Source of the DNA: a bacterium
GTDB taxonomy: Bacteria > Bdellovibrionota_B > Oligoflexia > Silvanigrellales > Silvanigrellaceae
Length of the DNA: 32,310 nucleotides
Assembly: GCA_009918675.1 (NCBI GenBank)
Contig: RGDM01000037.1
Coordinates: 1-32,310 of the forward strand
Direction of reading: 5' to 3'
Below the pieces are notes generated by a model. It had not been told where the DNA came from, searched no databases, and was given only the letters and a program-made list of their open reading frames with translations. This document shows, piece by piece, positions 15,154 through 24,067 of the stretch. The stretch's first letter is position 1, and each line of letters starts with the position of its first letter. The position numbers and the translations under genes were made by a program.

Positions 15154-17853
15154 TTAAGTGAGTGACTTCAAACTCGCCTGCAAAACCGCAAGCTCTTTTT
15201 CATTCGCTTCGAGCTGCTCACGCGCTCCTAAAACTATCTTCTCAGGAGCAGACTTCATAAACTCTTCATTCGACAAGCGCTTGCGAATCCCTTCCAGAGT
15301 TTGCTCAACCTTTTGAATTTTTTTGATGAGCCGATCACGCTCTGCAGCTGGGTCAACAAACCCTGCCAGGTCGACAAACACCTCGATACCGCCAGCCAGC
15401 GCTGTACCGCACAGGGAAGGCCGCTGATCTGAAAAAGAGAAGGCAGCACGTGCCAAAAATTCCATCTGCGGAACCATCAAGCCGAAACGCTCGCGATTGG
15501 CATTGACAGTGACTTTAAGGTCGGCACCTGGGTGAATTGAAAATTGGCCACGCACAGCGCGCACCGCGCTAACCACCGATTGTACTTCACGCATGGCCGC
15601 AATAGCAGCAAGATCAAGTCGCTCTGGATGTGGACGCGGAAGTTCGCGTTGGCCAATTGTTTGACCAGCATGGTCGCCAAGGTTTTGCCAAATTTGTTCG
15701 GTAACAAACGGCATAACGGGATGCAGCAATCGTAAAATACCATCAAGAATCTGCAGCGCGGTGCGCACAGTGTCTTGCGCGAGGGCTTTTTGCTCTTGGC
15801 TCAAGGTTGCAGGATCTGCAAAGCGCGGCTTGCAAAGTTCGACAAACCAATCGCAAAACACCATCCAAACGAATTCATAAAGGGCCGAGGTATAGCCTGC
15901 AAATTCAAGTTTTTCGATTGATTGATGGGCTTTCTGTGCAACCGCAAAAAACTCGGAGGTCATCCACCCAAGAAGTGTGTCCTGCGGCTTGCTCGTGAGC
16001 TGATCAAAGGAAATTTGAGCGGAATCGATTCCGTACTTCTCAGCGTTCAAAAGCAAAAAGCGTGTCGCGTTCCAAATTTTGTTGGCAAAGGTTCGGCCCA
16101 ATTCGCAGGCCTCATCTGCCCAGAAAATATCTTGCCCCAGCACAACCTGATTAATGACGCTGAAGCGAAGAGCATCTGTTCCATATTTTGCAATGAGCTC
16201 GTTCACATCTGGGCTATTCCCAAGCGACTTGCTCATCTTGCGACCTTTGGTGTCGCGGATGATTGGGGTGAAATAAACATCTTTGAATGCCGTTTTATCG
16301 GTAAAGTAGCCACCCGCCATGATCATCCGAGCGATCCAGAAAAAGATAATATCGGGGCCTGTGACGATAATGTCAGTTGGATAAAAATAGGCGAGATCTT
16401 TTTTCTGTTCCTCGCTGCCGTTCGCCCAATTATGGACAGCGAATGGCCACAACCAACTGCTTGCCCACGTATCAAGACAATCAGAATCTTGCTGTAACTC
16501 TGTGTGTCCACATTTCTCGCAGGCCTTTGGTTTGCTTTCTTCGCAATTCACATGCCCGCAGGATTGGCAGGTGTACATCGGCATCTGATGACCCCACCAA
16601 AGCTGTCGCGAGATACACCAGTCTTTGATATTCGTAAGCCAATAGTCCCAGATTTTCTCCATGTGTGGTGGGTGAAGTTTCAATTGACCGGTGCGGGTTG
16701 CCGCGAGCGCAATTTCCGCAAACTTATCCATTTTGATGTACCACTGCTCGCTCAAATAATATTCGATCGGCACGCCACCGCGTTCAGAAATACCAACAAC
16801 CATCTTGTGTGGCGCAACTTTTTCAAGAAGCCCTGAAGATTCAAGCTCAGCAACGAGTTTCTTTCGCGCAACAAAACGATCAAGCCCTTGATAAGCGCTT
16901 GGAACTTTATCGTTCATCGTTGCGTCTGGGTTCATGACGTTGAGCAATCCCAGCTTGTGCCGCTCGCCGACGGCAAAGTCGTTCATGTCGTGCGCAGGAG
17001 TAATCTTTACCACTCCCGTTCCAAATTCTTTTTCAACGTAGGTATCAGCGATCACCGGGATGGGCCGGTTGCAAACCGGCACAATTACTTTTCTGCCGAT
17101 AAGCTTCGCGTATCTCTCATCGTCGGGATGAACAGCAACAGCCAAATCGCCAAACAGGGTTTCGGGGCGGGTGGTCGCGACAATCAGAAATTGTCCGGCT
17201 GAACCTTCAATGGGATAGCGAATATGCCAGAGGTGGCCATTCCTTTCTTCAGGATTAACTTCCTCATCCGAGATCACAGACTGACTGACTGGGCACCAAT
17301 TCACCAACCGGTAGCCTCGATAAACCAGCCCATCTTTGTAGAGCCTCACAATGGCTTTGATCACGGCTCGCGAATAATCATCGCCCATGGTGAAAACTTC
17401 GCGATCCCAATCGCAGCTCACACCGAGAGTTTTGAGCAATGAAACAATGCGGCCACCATATTTTTCCTTCCACGCCCACGCGTGTTTGAGAAATTCTTCG
17501 CGGCCGATCTCACGCTTGTTGATGCCTTGCTCAGCAAGCATCTTGGTGACCTTAGCTTCAGTTGCGATGCTGGCGTGGTCAGTTCCAGGAATCCAGCATG
17601 CAACTTTGCCATTCGCGCGGTTCCAGCGAATGAGAATATCTTGCAGCGTGTTGTTGAGAACGTGGCCCATGGTGAGGTCGCCCGTCACGTTCGGGGGTGG
17701 CATCACGATCGTGTATGGTGTTTTCTTGGCGTCACGTTTCGCCCGATAGAATTTGTGGCTTTCCCAATAGTCGCGCAAATGAGCTTCGATTTGTCCAGGT
17801 TCAAACGGCTTTTCAAAGGCGTCCCGACGGGCCACGGCATCCCCCACATACAT
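15154..17853 (-). CDS. valS: Valyl-tRNA synthetase
   Basis: Class I synthetase charging tRNA-Val. Signatures are PPPNVTGDLTMGHV (52-65, the HIGH-type motif) and KMSKS (539-543). A CxxC...CxxC zinc-ribbon-like insertion (CQSCG and CEKCG) precedes the DCLDTWASSWLWP editing/catalytic-core motif, and a C-terminal coiled-coil arm ends the protein (DRLIKKIQKVEQTLEGIRKR). I use the ATG at 17853; an in-frame TTG at 17865 is an alternative, and neither has a clear ribosome-binding site. It is divergent from the PP2C gene with 50 bp between starts and heads a probable valS-orn-LRR operon. Confidence 0.97.
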   Translation of the reverse strand: MYVGDAVARRDAFEKPFEPGQIEAHLRDYWESHKFYRAKRDAKKTPYTIVMPPPNVTGDLTMGHVLNNTLQDILIRWNRANGKVACWIPGTDHASIATEAKVTKMLAEQGINKREIGREEFLKHAWAWKEKYGGRIVSLLKTLGVSCDWDREVFTMGDDYSRAVIKAIVRLYKDGLVYRGYRLVNWCPVSQSVISDEEVNPEERNGHLWHIRYPIEGSAGQFLIVATTRPETLFGDLAVAVHPDDERYAKLIGRKVIVPVCNRPIPVIADTYVEKEFGTGVVKITPAHDMNDFAVGERHKLGLLNVMNPDATMNDKVPSAYQGLDRFVARKKLVAELESSGLLEKVAPHKMVVGISERGGVPIEYYLSEQWYIKMDKFAEIALAATRTGQLKLHPPHMEKIWDYWLTNIKDWCISRQLWWGHQMPMYTCQSCGHVNCEESKPKACEKCGHTELQQDSDCLDTWASSWLWPFAVHNWANGSEEQKKDLAYFYPTDIIVTGPDIIFFWIARMIMAGGYFTDKTAFKDVYFTPIIRDTKGRKMSKSLGNSPDVNELIAKYGTDALRFSVINQVVLGQDIFWADEACELGRTFANKIWNATRFLLLNAEKYGIDSAQISFDQLTSKPQDTLLGWMTSEFFAVAQKAHQSIEKLEFAGYTSALYEFVWMVFCDWFVELCKPRFADPATLSQEQKALAQDTVRTALQILDGILRLLHPVMPFVTEQIWQNLGDHAGQTIGQRELPRPHPERLDLAAIAAMREVQSVVSAVRAVRGQFSIHPGADLKVTVNANRERFGLMVPQMEFLARAAFSFSDQRPSLCGTALAGGIEVFVDLAGFVDPAAERDRLIKKIQKVEQTLEGIRKRLSNEEFMKSAPEKIVLGAREQLEANEKELAVLQASLKSLT

Positions 17854-17903
17854 TTGGTTTTGCAACGAGTCTGTGTACCATTGTGTTAACAGTGCGACAA
17901 TCG

Positions 17904-18677
17904 ATGGGAATGGATGAACTCATGACATCTTCGTGGGCTTTGAGCTGGGCCGGGGGTACAGACACAGGCAATGTGAGGTTGCAGAATCAAGATTCATTTT
18001 ATTGCGACCCCGAGGGGCGATTTTTGATTCTGGCTGACGGCATGGGTGGACACTCAGGAGGCGAAGTTGCGAGCCAATTGACCACAGAGGCAGTTCAACA
18101 CACCCTTGAAACTATTGATTGGAAAGACCCGCCATCGGCAAAAGCCGTTGCAGACGCCTGTGTTCGCGCGGCTACGGAATCATTGAAACGGTGGGTCGCA
18201 GACCACCCAGAACAACAAGATCTTGGCACCACGTTGCTGATCTGGATGCGCTCAGGAGAGCAAGTTGTGTTGGTGAGCTTAGGAGACAGCCGTATCTATT
18301 TGATGCGCGAAGAAGCAATTTTTCAGTTAACCTTCGACCAGGTCATTGAAACCGAACTCCGGCGCAGAGGTGCGTCTCGCAGCCAAGCCGCGCGCAGTCC
18401 GGGAGCCGCATACCTTTCACGCTGTATTTTGGCCAATCGAGAGTGTGAGCCCGACGTCATGACCGCAGAGCTGCGCGACGGAGACGTATGGCTTCTCTGT
18501 TCAGATGGACTGACACGAGAAATAGAGGCGGCAGACATGAGTCAGATTTTGGCCGAAGTGGACACTTGCGGCGCGCAGAATTGCGTCGACCAGCTCATTC
18601 AAAAAGCCCTGAGCCACGGCGGACGCGATAACGTAACGGTGATTGTTGCAAAAACAGACCTGAACTCTGTATCCTGA
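17904..18677 (+). CDS. PP2C-family serine/threonine protein phosphatase
   Basis: Metal-dependent phosphatase of the bacterial Stp/PrpC type. Motifs in order: GNVRLQNQDSF, ADGMGGHSGGE (metal-binding Asp and GG), LGTTLL, SLGDSRIYL, CSDGL and GGRDNVTVIV. About 257 residues, a bare catalytic domain. Three ATGs close together (17904, 17910, 17922) are possible starts; none has an ideal ribosome-binding site. No partner kinase gene is visible nearby. It is divergent from valS. Confidence 0.92.
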   Translation: MGMDELMTSSWALSWAGGTDTGNVRLQNQDSFYCDPEGRFLILADGMGGHSGGEVASQLTTEAVQHTLETIDWKDPPSAKAVADACVRAATESLKRWVADHPEQQDLGTTLLIWMRSGEQVVLVSLGDSRIYLMREEAIFQLTFDQVIETELRRRGASRSQAARSPGAAYLSRCILANRECEPDVMTAELRDGDVWLLCSDGLTREIEAADMSQILAEVDTCGAQNCVDQLIQKALSHGGRDNVTVIVAKTDLNSVS

Positions 18678-18725
18678 CTTGCTTTAAAATTGAGTTAATA
18701 GTTCAGAAAAAGTGCTGAGTTGAGA

Positions 18726-18812
18726 TGGTGCCCAGAGAGAGACTCGAACTCTCACGACCTTGCGATCGGTGGATTTTGAATCCACTGCGTCTACCGATTC
18801 CGCCATCTGGGC
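18726..18812 (-). tRNA. tRNA-Leu (anticodon CAA)
   Basis: On the minus strand the 87-nt sequence begins GCCCAGATGGCGG and ends in CTCTGGGCACCA. The acceptor stem GCCCAGA/TCTGGGC is perfect, the CCA is encoded, the anticodon loop TTCAAAA between GTGGA and TCCAC gives CAA, and a short extra arm between the anticodon and T stems is consistent with a class II tRNA-Leu. The T-loop GTTCGAGTC is standard. Confidence 0.95.
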
Positions 18813-18900
18813 CAAATCCATGTCAGGCTTGCTACGCTGCGAACTTGTCCCGCTCATTAAACGGGGTAGACTCAGAAGCGAGTCGCCTTGACCGGAATCC

Positions 18901-18929
18901 GTTTACGATTGTGAGCCCGATATTGTCAA
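18901..18929 (-). promoter_or_regulatory. Possible promoter for tRNA-Leu
   Basis: A perfect -35 hexamer TTGACA lies at 18929-18924 on the minus strand, but the -10 at 17-nt spacing (GTAAAC) is poor and the tRNA begins ~90 bp further on. Weak evidence. Confidence 0.25.
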
Positions 18930-18990
18930 GTGAATGTACTCATTTGCGATCCGCGCAACAAAGTTGAAGTCTTTCGAGGAGGGTTTTCAC

Positions 18991-19464
18991 TTGGAATACG
19001 CCGTTCAAGAACACCAAGGCGCTCATTGGGTCACACTCTCAGGAGTTATCAACGAAGATGCTGAACTTCCCCTCAAGGAGGTCACTCAGCAGCTCGAAGG
19101 CTCAACGATGGTGATTTTCAACTTCAAAGACGTGAAGTCTGTGAACTCTCTAGGCGTTCGCGCGTGGGTGACATTTCTGCGCGGAATCGAAGGAGCTGCG
19201 GGAAGAACTGTCTATTTCGCTGAGTGCATTCCCGACATCATCATGCAGATCAACATGATTCCCAGTTTTCTCGGTAAGGCTTCAATTTTGAGCTTTTATG
19301 TGAACTATGTTTCTCCAAGTACAAACAAAACCCATCGGGTCTTGATTGAAACAAAAGACCTCGAGCCGCAGACGATTCCACCTGCTCCCAACTGCCCAGA
19401 CTCCGGCACGCCCATGGAAACCGAAGAACTTGAAGAAGAATACTTCGCATTCTTGATGCGTTAA
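18991..19464 (+). CDS. STAS-like domain protein with degenerate C-terminal zinc ribbon
   Basis: Residues ~1-105 have the pattern of an anti-sigma-factor-antagonist/STAS-like fold: alternating strands and helices with VIFNFKDVKSVNSLGVRAWVTFLR, matching the DLSGVxxIDSxGIxxL strand-helix of the family. The C-terminal ~50 residues look like a zinc-ribbon region that has lost its ligands: YVSPSTNKT and NCPDSGTPME stand where CxxC pairs would be, leaving one Cys. It ends with an acidic EELEEEYFAFL. I chose the TTG at 18991, which has GAGGAGG 8 nt upstream, over an upstream in-frame ATG at 18934. The PAS-GGDEF gene follows 109 bp later in the same direction. Confidence 0.72.
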   Translation: MEYAVQEHQGAHWVTLSGVINEDAELPLKEVTQQLEGSTMVIFNFKDVKSVNSLGVRAWVTFLRGIEGAAGRTVYFAECIPDIIMQINMIPSFLGKASILSFYVNYVSPSTNKTHRVLIETKDLEPQTIPPAPNCPDSGTPMETEELEEEYFAFLMR

Positions 19465-19573
19465 CTCCCGCCCAAGCCACCGCGCTAAAGTTTTCCTCCG
19501 CAATCTCGGAAAGGCTAAAGTTCTTTCCGGGTTCGTCCGAAGCCTGACTCGCAAGCAAAGGGAGGCAGGTTGC

Positions 19574-20614
19574 ATGTCAGCAGTGGCAGTGCCCATTCGG
19601 GACATCACAGACCAAGAACGCAAAGACGCAGATCTTCTAGCGAAGTTCGAGACGTATCGCGACTTCACCCGGATCTTCCTCGATGGTTTTGTGCTGGTCA
19701 ATTCCCAGCGTAAAATCCTTAAATTTAACCAAGGCTTATGCACTGCTTTTGGGGTCAAAGCAATTGACGTCAAGAAGCTCAATACGCTGGATGAGCTGAT
19801 CACGATGCCGAATCCCGGCGGCGTGGGCTCTGCTCTTGATGAAATTATGAAGGCAACTGGGCCATTGCGCATTGATGAAGTGCAAGCCACTCGCAACGGC
19901 GGCGAAAAAACCTATCAATTGATCATTGGTAGTTATCCGTTTTTTGATGCTCATGGCGAGTTCCTGGGTGCGTGTATTATCTTGCGCGACGTGACGGCCG
20001 AAACGAACTTGCAAGGCAAATACAAAGAGAAATCAATTCAGAGTGTGACAGATCCGCTGACTGGTTTGTTCTTGCGCCGCTACTTTGAAGAGCAAGTGGA
20101 TCAAGCAATGGCCAAGCTCAGAGAAATCAACCAGCCCCCGTCGATTGGAATTTTGATGTTCGACCTCGATAAATTCAAGGGCATCAACGACACGTTCGGC
20201 CACCAAGCGGGCGACTTTGTCCTGGTTGAAACCGCAAAAATTCTTAAATCAGTGTCTCGTAAAACAGATATTGTTGGCCGGTACGGCGGAGAAGAAATTT
20301 TGATTGTAGTGTTTGGTGCGACACGCGATGGTTGCTGCCAAGCGGCAGAAAAGTTCCGCATTGCGATTCAAGAACATAAATTTATTTTTGAGGGCAAACG
20401 AGTGCCTGTGAGCACTTCAGTGGGCGTCAGCATGTTTGTCGATCTTGAGGATACCCGGGAAAATGTTGTCGCACGCGCCGACAAATGTCTTTATGCCGCA
20501 AAAGCAAACGGGAGAAACGTCGTTTATTGCGAATTTGGTGATGGCGAAACGCGTGTGACGCCGGAAGGTGAAGGCGGACGTCCAGATCTTGGTGCTGCTG
20601 GATTTGGCCACTGA
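19574..20614 (+). CDS. PAS-GGDEF diguanylate cyclase
   Basis: Predicted cytoplasmic c-di-GMP synthase. Residues ~25-145 form a PAS domain (GFVLVNSQRKILKFNQGLC...ACIILRDVTAETNL), then a GGDEF domain opening with DPLTGLFLRRYFEEQ. The active-site motif is GGEEI (238-242), with Ile replacing the usual Phe at the last position. An inhibitory I-site R229-K-T-D232 stands exactly five residues upstream, so product inhibition is likely. The metal-binding FDLDKFKGIND is intact. No membrane segment. GGGAGG precedes the ATG. It converges on the acyltransferase gene with 3 bp between stops. Confidence 0.93.
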   Translation: MSAVAVPIRDITDQERKDADLLAKFETYRDFTRIFLDGFVLVNSQRKILKFNQGLCTAFGVKAIDVKKLNTLDELITMPNPGGVGSALDEIMKATGPLRIDEVQATRNGGEKTYQLIIGSYPFFDAHGEFLGACIILRDVTAETNLQGKYKEKSIQSVTDPLTGLFLRRYFEEQVDQAMAKLREINQPPSIGILMFDLDKFKGINDTFGHQAGDFVLVETAKILKSVSRKTDIVGRYGGEEILIVVFGATRDGCCQAAEKFRIAIQEHKFIFEGKRVPVSTSVGVSMFVDLEDTRENVVARADKCLYAAKANGRNVVYCEFGDGETRVTPEGEGGRPDLGAAGFGH

Positions 20615-20617
20615 AGT

Positions 20618-21268
20618 TTATCTGCCATCGCCGTAGTGAGCGCTGGTTTTCTCTTGAATAGATTGCAAAGCCGCCAACACCCACTGCTCACGTGGGTGTT
20701 GGTTTTTTTCAGGAAGTTCGATTCTTTCAAACTCAACATCCATCGCACATCCTGGAAGCGGCACGACAAAACGATCCCAGGATTTCAGGCGTATACAAAT
20801 TCCTTTTGGAAAGAATCGCGATGTTCGGATGGAATGCTTCAGAAGAAAAAGAGAACCCGATGCATGCCAAGCGCATATCGCCACGCCTGGTTTCGGAATC
20901 AGCCTCGGACCCCGTGGACCGTCGAAGGTGAGCGCAACAGGTTGTCCCGAAATGACCACATTTTTGAGTTCAGACAGGGCTTCCTTTCCACCGCGGCTCG
21001 ACGAGCCTCGCACCAGCTGAAACCCCCGCCGCTTCATAAATCGAGCGGCTAATTCGCCATCTTTATTCATACTGGCAAGGAGTGTGACCGAGCGGTTGCG
21101 GTAGGCCAAAGCACTCAGAAAAATTGTGTGGTGTGGGACGGCAAAAACCGGCACCAAACCACTCGCAAGTTCGCCTTCAACAAGGTCAAGCCCCTGAATT
21201 CGCAGCCGAACCGTCCATCGAATTAAGTGCCAGTAGCATTCGAGCAACAGGGGAACAAGAAGTTTCAT
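20618..21268 (-). CDS. DUF374-type lysophospholipid acyltransferase-like protein
   Basis: The 216-residue protein matches the DUF374 branch of the LPLAT acyltransferases: HHTIFLSAL (catalytic-His region), ASMNKDGELAARFMKRRGFQLVRGSSSRGG, and TFDGPRGPRLIPKPG. Family members probably acylate lipids at the inner membrane; the substrate is unknown, and the RGSSSRGG and DGPRGP motifs are the basis of the call. The ATG at 21268 has AAGG 7 nt upstream; an in-frame GTG at 21289 is less likely. Its 3' coding sequence contains the terminator of the convergent GGDEF gene. Confidence 0.85.
   Translation of the reverse strand: MKLLVPLLLECYWHLIRWTVRLRIQGLDLVEGELASGLVPVFAVPHHTIFLSALAYRNRSVTLLASMNKDGELAARFMKRRGFQLVRGSSSRGGKEALSELKNVVISGQPVALTFDGPRGPRLIPKPGVAICAWHASGSLFLLKHSIRTSRFFPKGICIRLKSWDRFVVPLPGCAMDVEFERIELPEKNQHPREQWVLAALQSIQEKTSAHYGDGR
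20674..20709 (+). terminator. Intrinsic terminator of the GGDEF gene, inside the convergent acyltransferase gene
   Basis: CCAACACCCAC and GTGGGTGTTGG make a perfect 11-bp stem with a 7-nt loop (TGCTCAC), followed by seven T residues on the plus strand. The same bases encode the EKNQHP region of the acyltransferase on the minus strand. Confidence 0.93.
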
Positions 21269-21418
21269 CGCCTCACCTTTGGCGCTCACGGCTTGGAATG
21301 TGACGAATTAGCTTTAGCAAACTTGATTGCCTGACGATACCTCCCCTCAGAAGGGACCGTTTAGGTTTTTCCGACGAATTCAGTCGGCTAGACCGAAGCG
21401 GCTGTTGAAGAGGTGTTT

Positions 21419-23014
21419 GTGAGAGGATTGCGGAGGAAGGTTCTTCTCTGCTTGGCAGGACTCTTTGCAGTTGTGGCTTTTGCGCCGCTCTCAGCGCGGG
21501 CTACTTCGGCGCAGTTGCCTGTTGGAAAACCTCAGAAGACCCCTGAAGCAAAAGCTGAAGAGTTGGTGAATCAAGCACGCCTTCTTATTGCCAACGCAAT
21601 TCCTGAAGAACGCACTCTTGCAGAACAAAGTCTTATTGAAGCAACACGCGTATGCCGCGAATGTTCAGCAGCCTACGCTGAACTGGGTCGGCTGTGGCTG
21701 ACTGACTATACTCTGGGACGCGCTGGTATCTCGGCCCTTCAACGCGCAGCAAGCATGGCGGAGATTGTGAAGGAGATGAATTCCGGAAACCCCGTTGGCG
21801 ATTATTTGGGAGTTGAAATTCTGCTCACTGTTGGCCGACAAACGGAAGCGTTCCGCTTGTACAGCAACGCGCGGCAGTTATTTCCAAACCACATTGAGAC
21901 GCTCGCATTTGAGGCCCGCTTGTGGGCGGAAGTTGAACCCGTCCGAGCCTTGAGTGCTGCTCAATTGGCAATTGCTCGTGGCTATCCTCTACAGGAATTG
22001 TCACCATGGATTGGCAACGCGTTGGTTAAGTCGGTAGGCGAAGAAAAAAGCGGTGAGGCAATTGCCAAATTCGCAGAAGTTTATCCAGACAGATGGCTCT
22101 GGCATCGCGCGGGTAGTGCATTTGCTGCAAGCAAAAAATGGAAAGAGGCAAAATCCGCTTATTTGAGAGCAATAAGTCTTGGCAACACACTCGAAAGCTC
22201 TTTACAACTTGCAATTCTTGAATACAGAGACATGGGTCTTGCAAAAGAAGCATGTGCCCGACTTGAAGCTCTGGGCAAAGCAGTCAGACAATCTAAAACC
22301 CTCAGCCCAGAATCGCATGCTTTGGTTGAAAGTCACACAGCCTTTGCTTACCTAGCCAACAAAGACAAGAAATCGGCGCGCGCCCATGGAGAACTCGCCT
22401 TGAGTTTAAGTGTTAACAATGAAGCGCGGGTGAATCAGATTGTCGATGCTTTCAAGGCCAACAATCAATTAAATTTAATTGCTGATGCTCTTAGTAGAGC
22501 TGTTCTAAGTAATCCTCTCCTGGAAGATGCGCATCTGGCACTTGCGATGATTTCCACACAAGCAAAAGATTATGCGAATACCGTTGAGCACCTGAGCGCA
22601 GCAATTGCTCTCGCGCCTGAGCGTGACGATCTTTATTCCGCGCGTGGACAAGCCTCATATTTAGCAACTCGCTATGAAGTGGCACTGCAAGATTTCGAAT
22701 CGGCGATCCGACAAAAACCAGAACACGCTCCATATCATTATAACAAGGCCTGCCTCTTGAGTTTGCTTGGACGAAAATCAGAGGCATTCGAAAGTCTCAA
22801 GACGGCCTTGTACATGAATCAATCTTTGCGTGAACAAGCGCTGCTGGACTCAGACCTCGAAAACCTGCGCATCGACAAGGACTACGAGACTCGCCTCGCA
22901 CAGATTGGACTGCCAAGCCAATTGCTGGTTGGAAAGAAACAGTCTGCCACCGCCAATACGAGTGCCGAGCGTTCCTCACCCGCCACGCGCGCACGTCCGG
23001 GCAAACCCGATTAA
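21419..23014 (+). CDS. Exported TPR-repeat protein
   Basis: A 531-residue protein with a signal peptide (RRK, then a hydrophobic VLLCLAGLFAVVAFA, cleavage near SARA) and tetratricopeptide-like helical repeats over most of its length, clearest at ~365-470 (EDAHLALAMISTQAKDYANT, then ALQDFESAIRQKPEHAPYHY). Such proteins act as periplasmic or outer-membrane assembly scaffolds; no specific function is recognised. I chose the GTG at 21419, with GAGG 5 nt upstream, over a GTG at 21413. The tail is rich in Ser/Thr/Ala/Pro. Its stop directly abuts the stop of the convergent gene. Confidence 0.85.
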   Translation: MRGLRRKVLLCLAGLFAVVAFAPLSARATSAQLPVGKPQKTPEAKAEELVNQARLLIANAIPEERTLAEQSLIEATRVCRECSAAYAELGRLWLTDYTLGRAGISALQRAASMAEIVKEMNSGNPVGDYLGVEILLTVGRQTEAFRLYSNARQLFPNHIETLAFEARLWAEVEPVRALSAAQLAIARGYPLQELSPWIGNALVKSVGEEKSGEAIAKFAEVYPDRWLWHRAGSAFAASKKWKEAKSAYLRAISLGNTLESSLQLAILEYRDMGLAKEACARLEALGKAVRQSKTLSPESHALVESHTAFAYLANKDKKSARAHGELALSLSVNNEARVNQIVDAFKANNQLNLIADALSRAVLSNPLLEDAHLALAMISTQAKDYANTVEHLSAAIALAPERDDLYSARGQASYLATRYEVALQDFESAIRQKPEHAPYHYNKACLLSLLGRKSEAFESLKTALYMNQSLREQALLDSDLENLRIDKDYETRLAQIGLPSQLLVGKKQSATANTSAERSSPATRARPGKPD

Positions 23015-24067
23015 TCATTTTTTTGGAAATTGTGTTGCATCGATCTCTAACAAAGCCCCTTCAGCCAGGGGTTTTGATTTTGAATCTTTACGGATAAGCA
23101 AAATCGCAGCATCTTCTTGATCTGTAGATTTTTCAAAACGAATGACGTGCAATTGCGCCCCATCTGGACCATTGACATGCATGCCAATCTTCAACCCAAA
23201 AGCGATTCCGCGATCGACGGTTGCAAACAATCCTTTTCGTTGACTGACTCGGATCTTTTTTTCTTCGAGATTATGAAGCGCAGCTGAAAGAACGGTGGAT
23301 GACTGTTCGGCAATGACCTCTGGCTGATAAGCAGCTTGTGCTTCGAGCTTGAATTTCTGCTCCTGACGCTTTCCGTTCAGCGGTAACGACACCACAGCGA
23401 AGCGCCCTTCCATGAGTGGCCAACGACTTGGCTGTTTGGGGCGTTTTCCCTCTAATACAATTTTTAATTGTCGATGCCCGCGCGCACCTTCTGCCGGCCG
23501 ATTGGTTGTACCCGTGTCGCGAAAACAGGCGAGACCTGAAAGATCGGATTGAACCACGAGTCCCTGTGCGGCGAGTTTCTCACCTAGCCACGCTTCAGAG
23601 ATCCAGGCCATGGCGTGCGACCAATAGCCATGCGCATCAATGCTTAAACGAATCGGCGATTTTGCTGGCTGAAAAGTTCTGCCAGAAGCATCTTTGAGTG
23701 ACACAAGCTCGCGAGATGGAATTCCTTGCGGGAGATCCTTCGACCAGTCGCTTCCCCAAATCAAGGTTGAACCCAAGAGTTGACAATTCTCTTTGCGAAA
23801 CAGCAACGCCATCCGGGCAACTTCGCCCCGGCGTTCGCTCGTTTCTGAAGGATACACAAAGTAGGTTTGCAGCAGCGCATCCTGCGAGCCAGACCATTCA
23901 TAGGTTCGAGCTCCGCGAAATGCGCCGGTTTTGACTTCCTCTTTCTGCTGAGGATTCCAGAGCGCAATCACTTGTGCACGAAAGTCTTCCATTTGTTTGC
24001 GGTGCTGGACGAGACGATCGCTATCAAATGGAACAACTTGCGTGGGCGGAACAAGCAAGATTGGCAT
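23015..24067 (-). CDS. Hypothetical protein, coupled to the outer-membrane barrel gene
   Basis: I do not recognise this 350-residue protein. It has no obvious signal peptide or membrane helix. The C-terminal ~90 residues have a pattern of short beta strands (RKGLFATVDRGIAFGLKIGMHV, then LHVIRFEKSTDQEDAAILLI), like small beta-barrel modules of surface or flagellar accessory proteins, but that is only a resemblance. Its ATG overlaps the stop of the preceding barrel gene (TAATG), so the two are co-translated. The ribosome-binding site is weak, consistent with coupling. Confidence 0.7.
   Translation of the reverse strand: MPILLVPPTQVVPFDSDRLVQHRKQMEDFRAQVIALWNPQQKEEVKTGAFRGARTYEWSGSQDALLQTYFVYPSETSERRGEVARMALLFRKENCQLLGSTLIWGSDWSKDLPQGIPSRELVSLKDASGRTFQPAKSPIRLSIDAHGYWSHAMAWISEAWLGEKLAAQGLVVQSDLSGLACFRDTGTTNRPAEGARGHRQLKIVLEGKRPKQPSRWPLMEGRFAVVSLPLNGKRQEQKFKLEAQAAYQPEVIAEQSSTVLSAALHNLEEKKIRVSQRKGLFATVDRGIAFGLKIGMHVNGPDGAQLHVIRFEKSTDQEDAAILLIRKDSKSKPLAEGALLEIDATQFPKK

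Noticed and set aside
17482..17889. Plus-strand frames through valS
   Set aside because: Antisense shadows of the high-GC valS sequence, with no independent support.
18725..18967. 80-codon frame beginning MVPRERLELSRPCDRW
   Set aside because: It is the antisense of tRNA-Leu; RERLELSRP is a well-known false translation of tRNA-Leu.
21371..21387. Inverted repeat CCGAC/GTCGG in the acyltransferase-TPR divergent gap
   Set aside because: Only 5-bp arms and no further evidence; kept out as a feature.
22980..23040. Possible terminator CGGG caaa CCCG after the TPR gene
   Set aside because: The stem is only 4 bp and the T-run begins about nine bases later.
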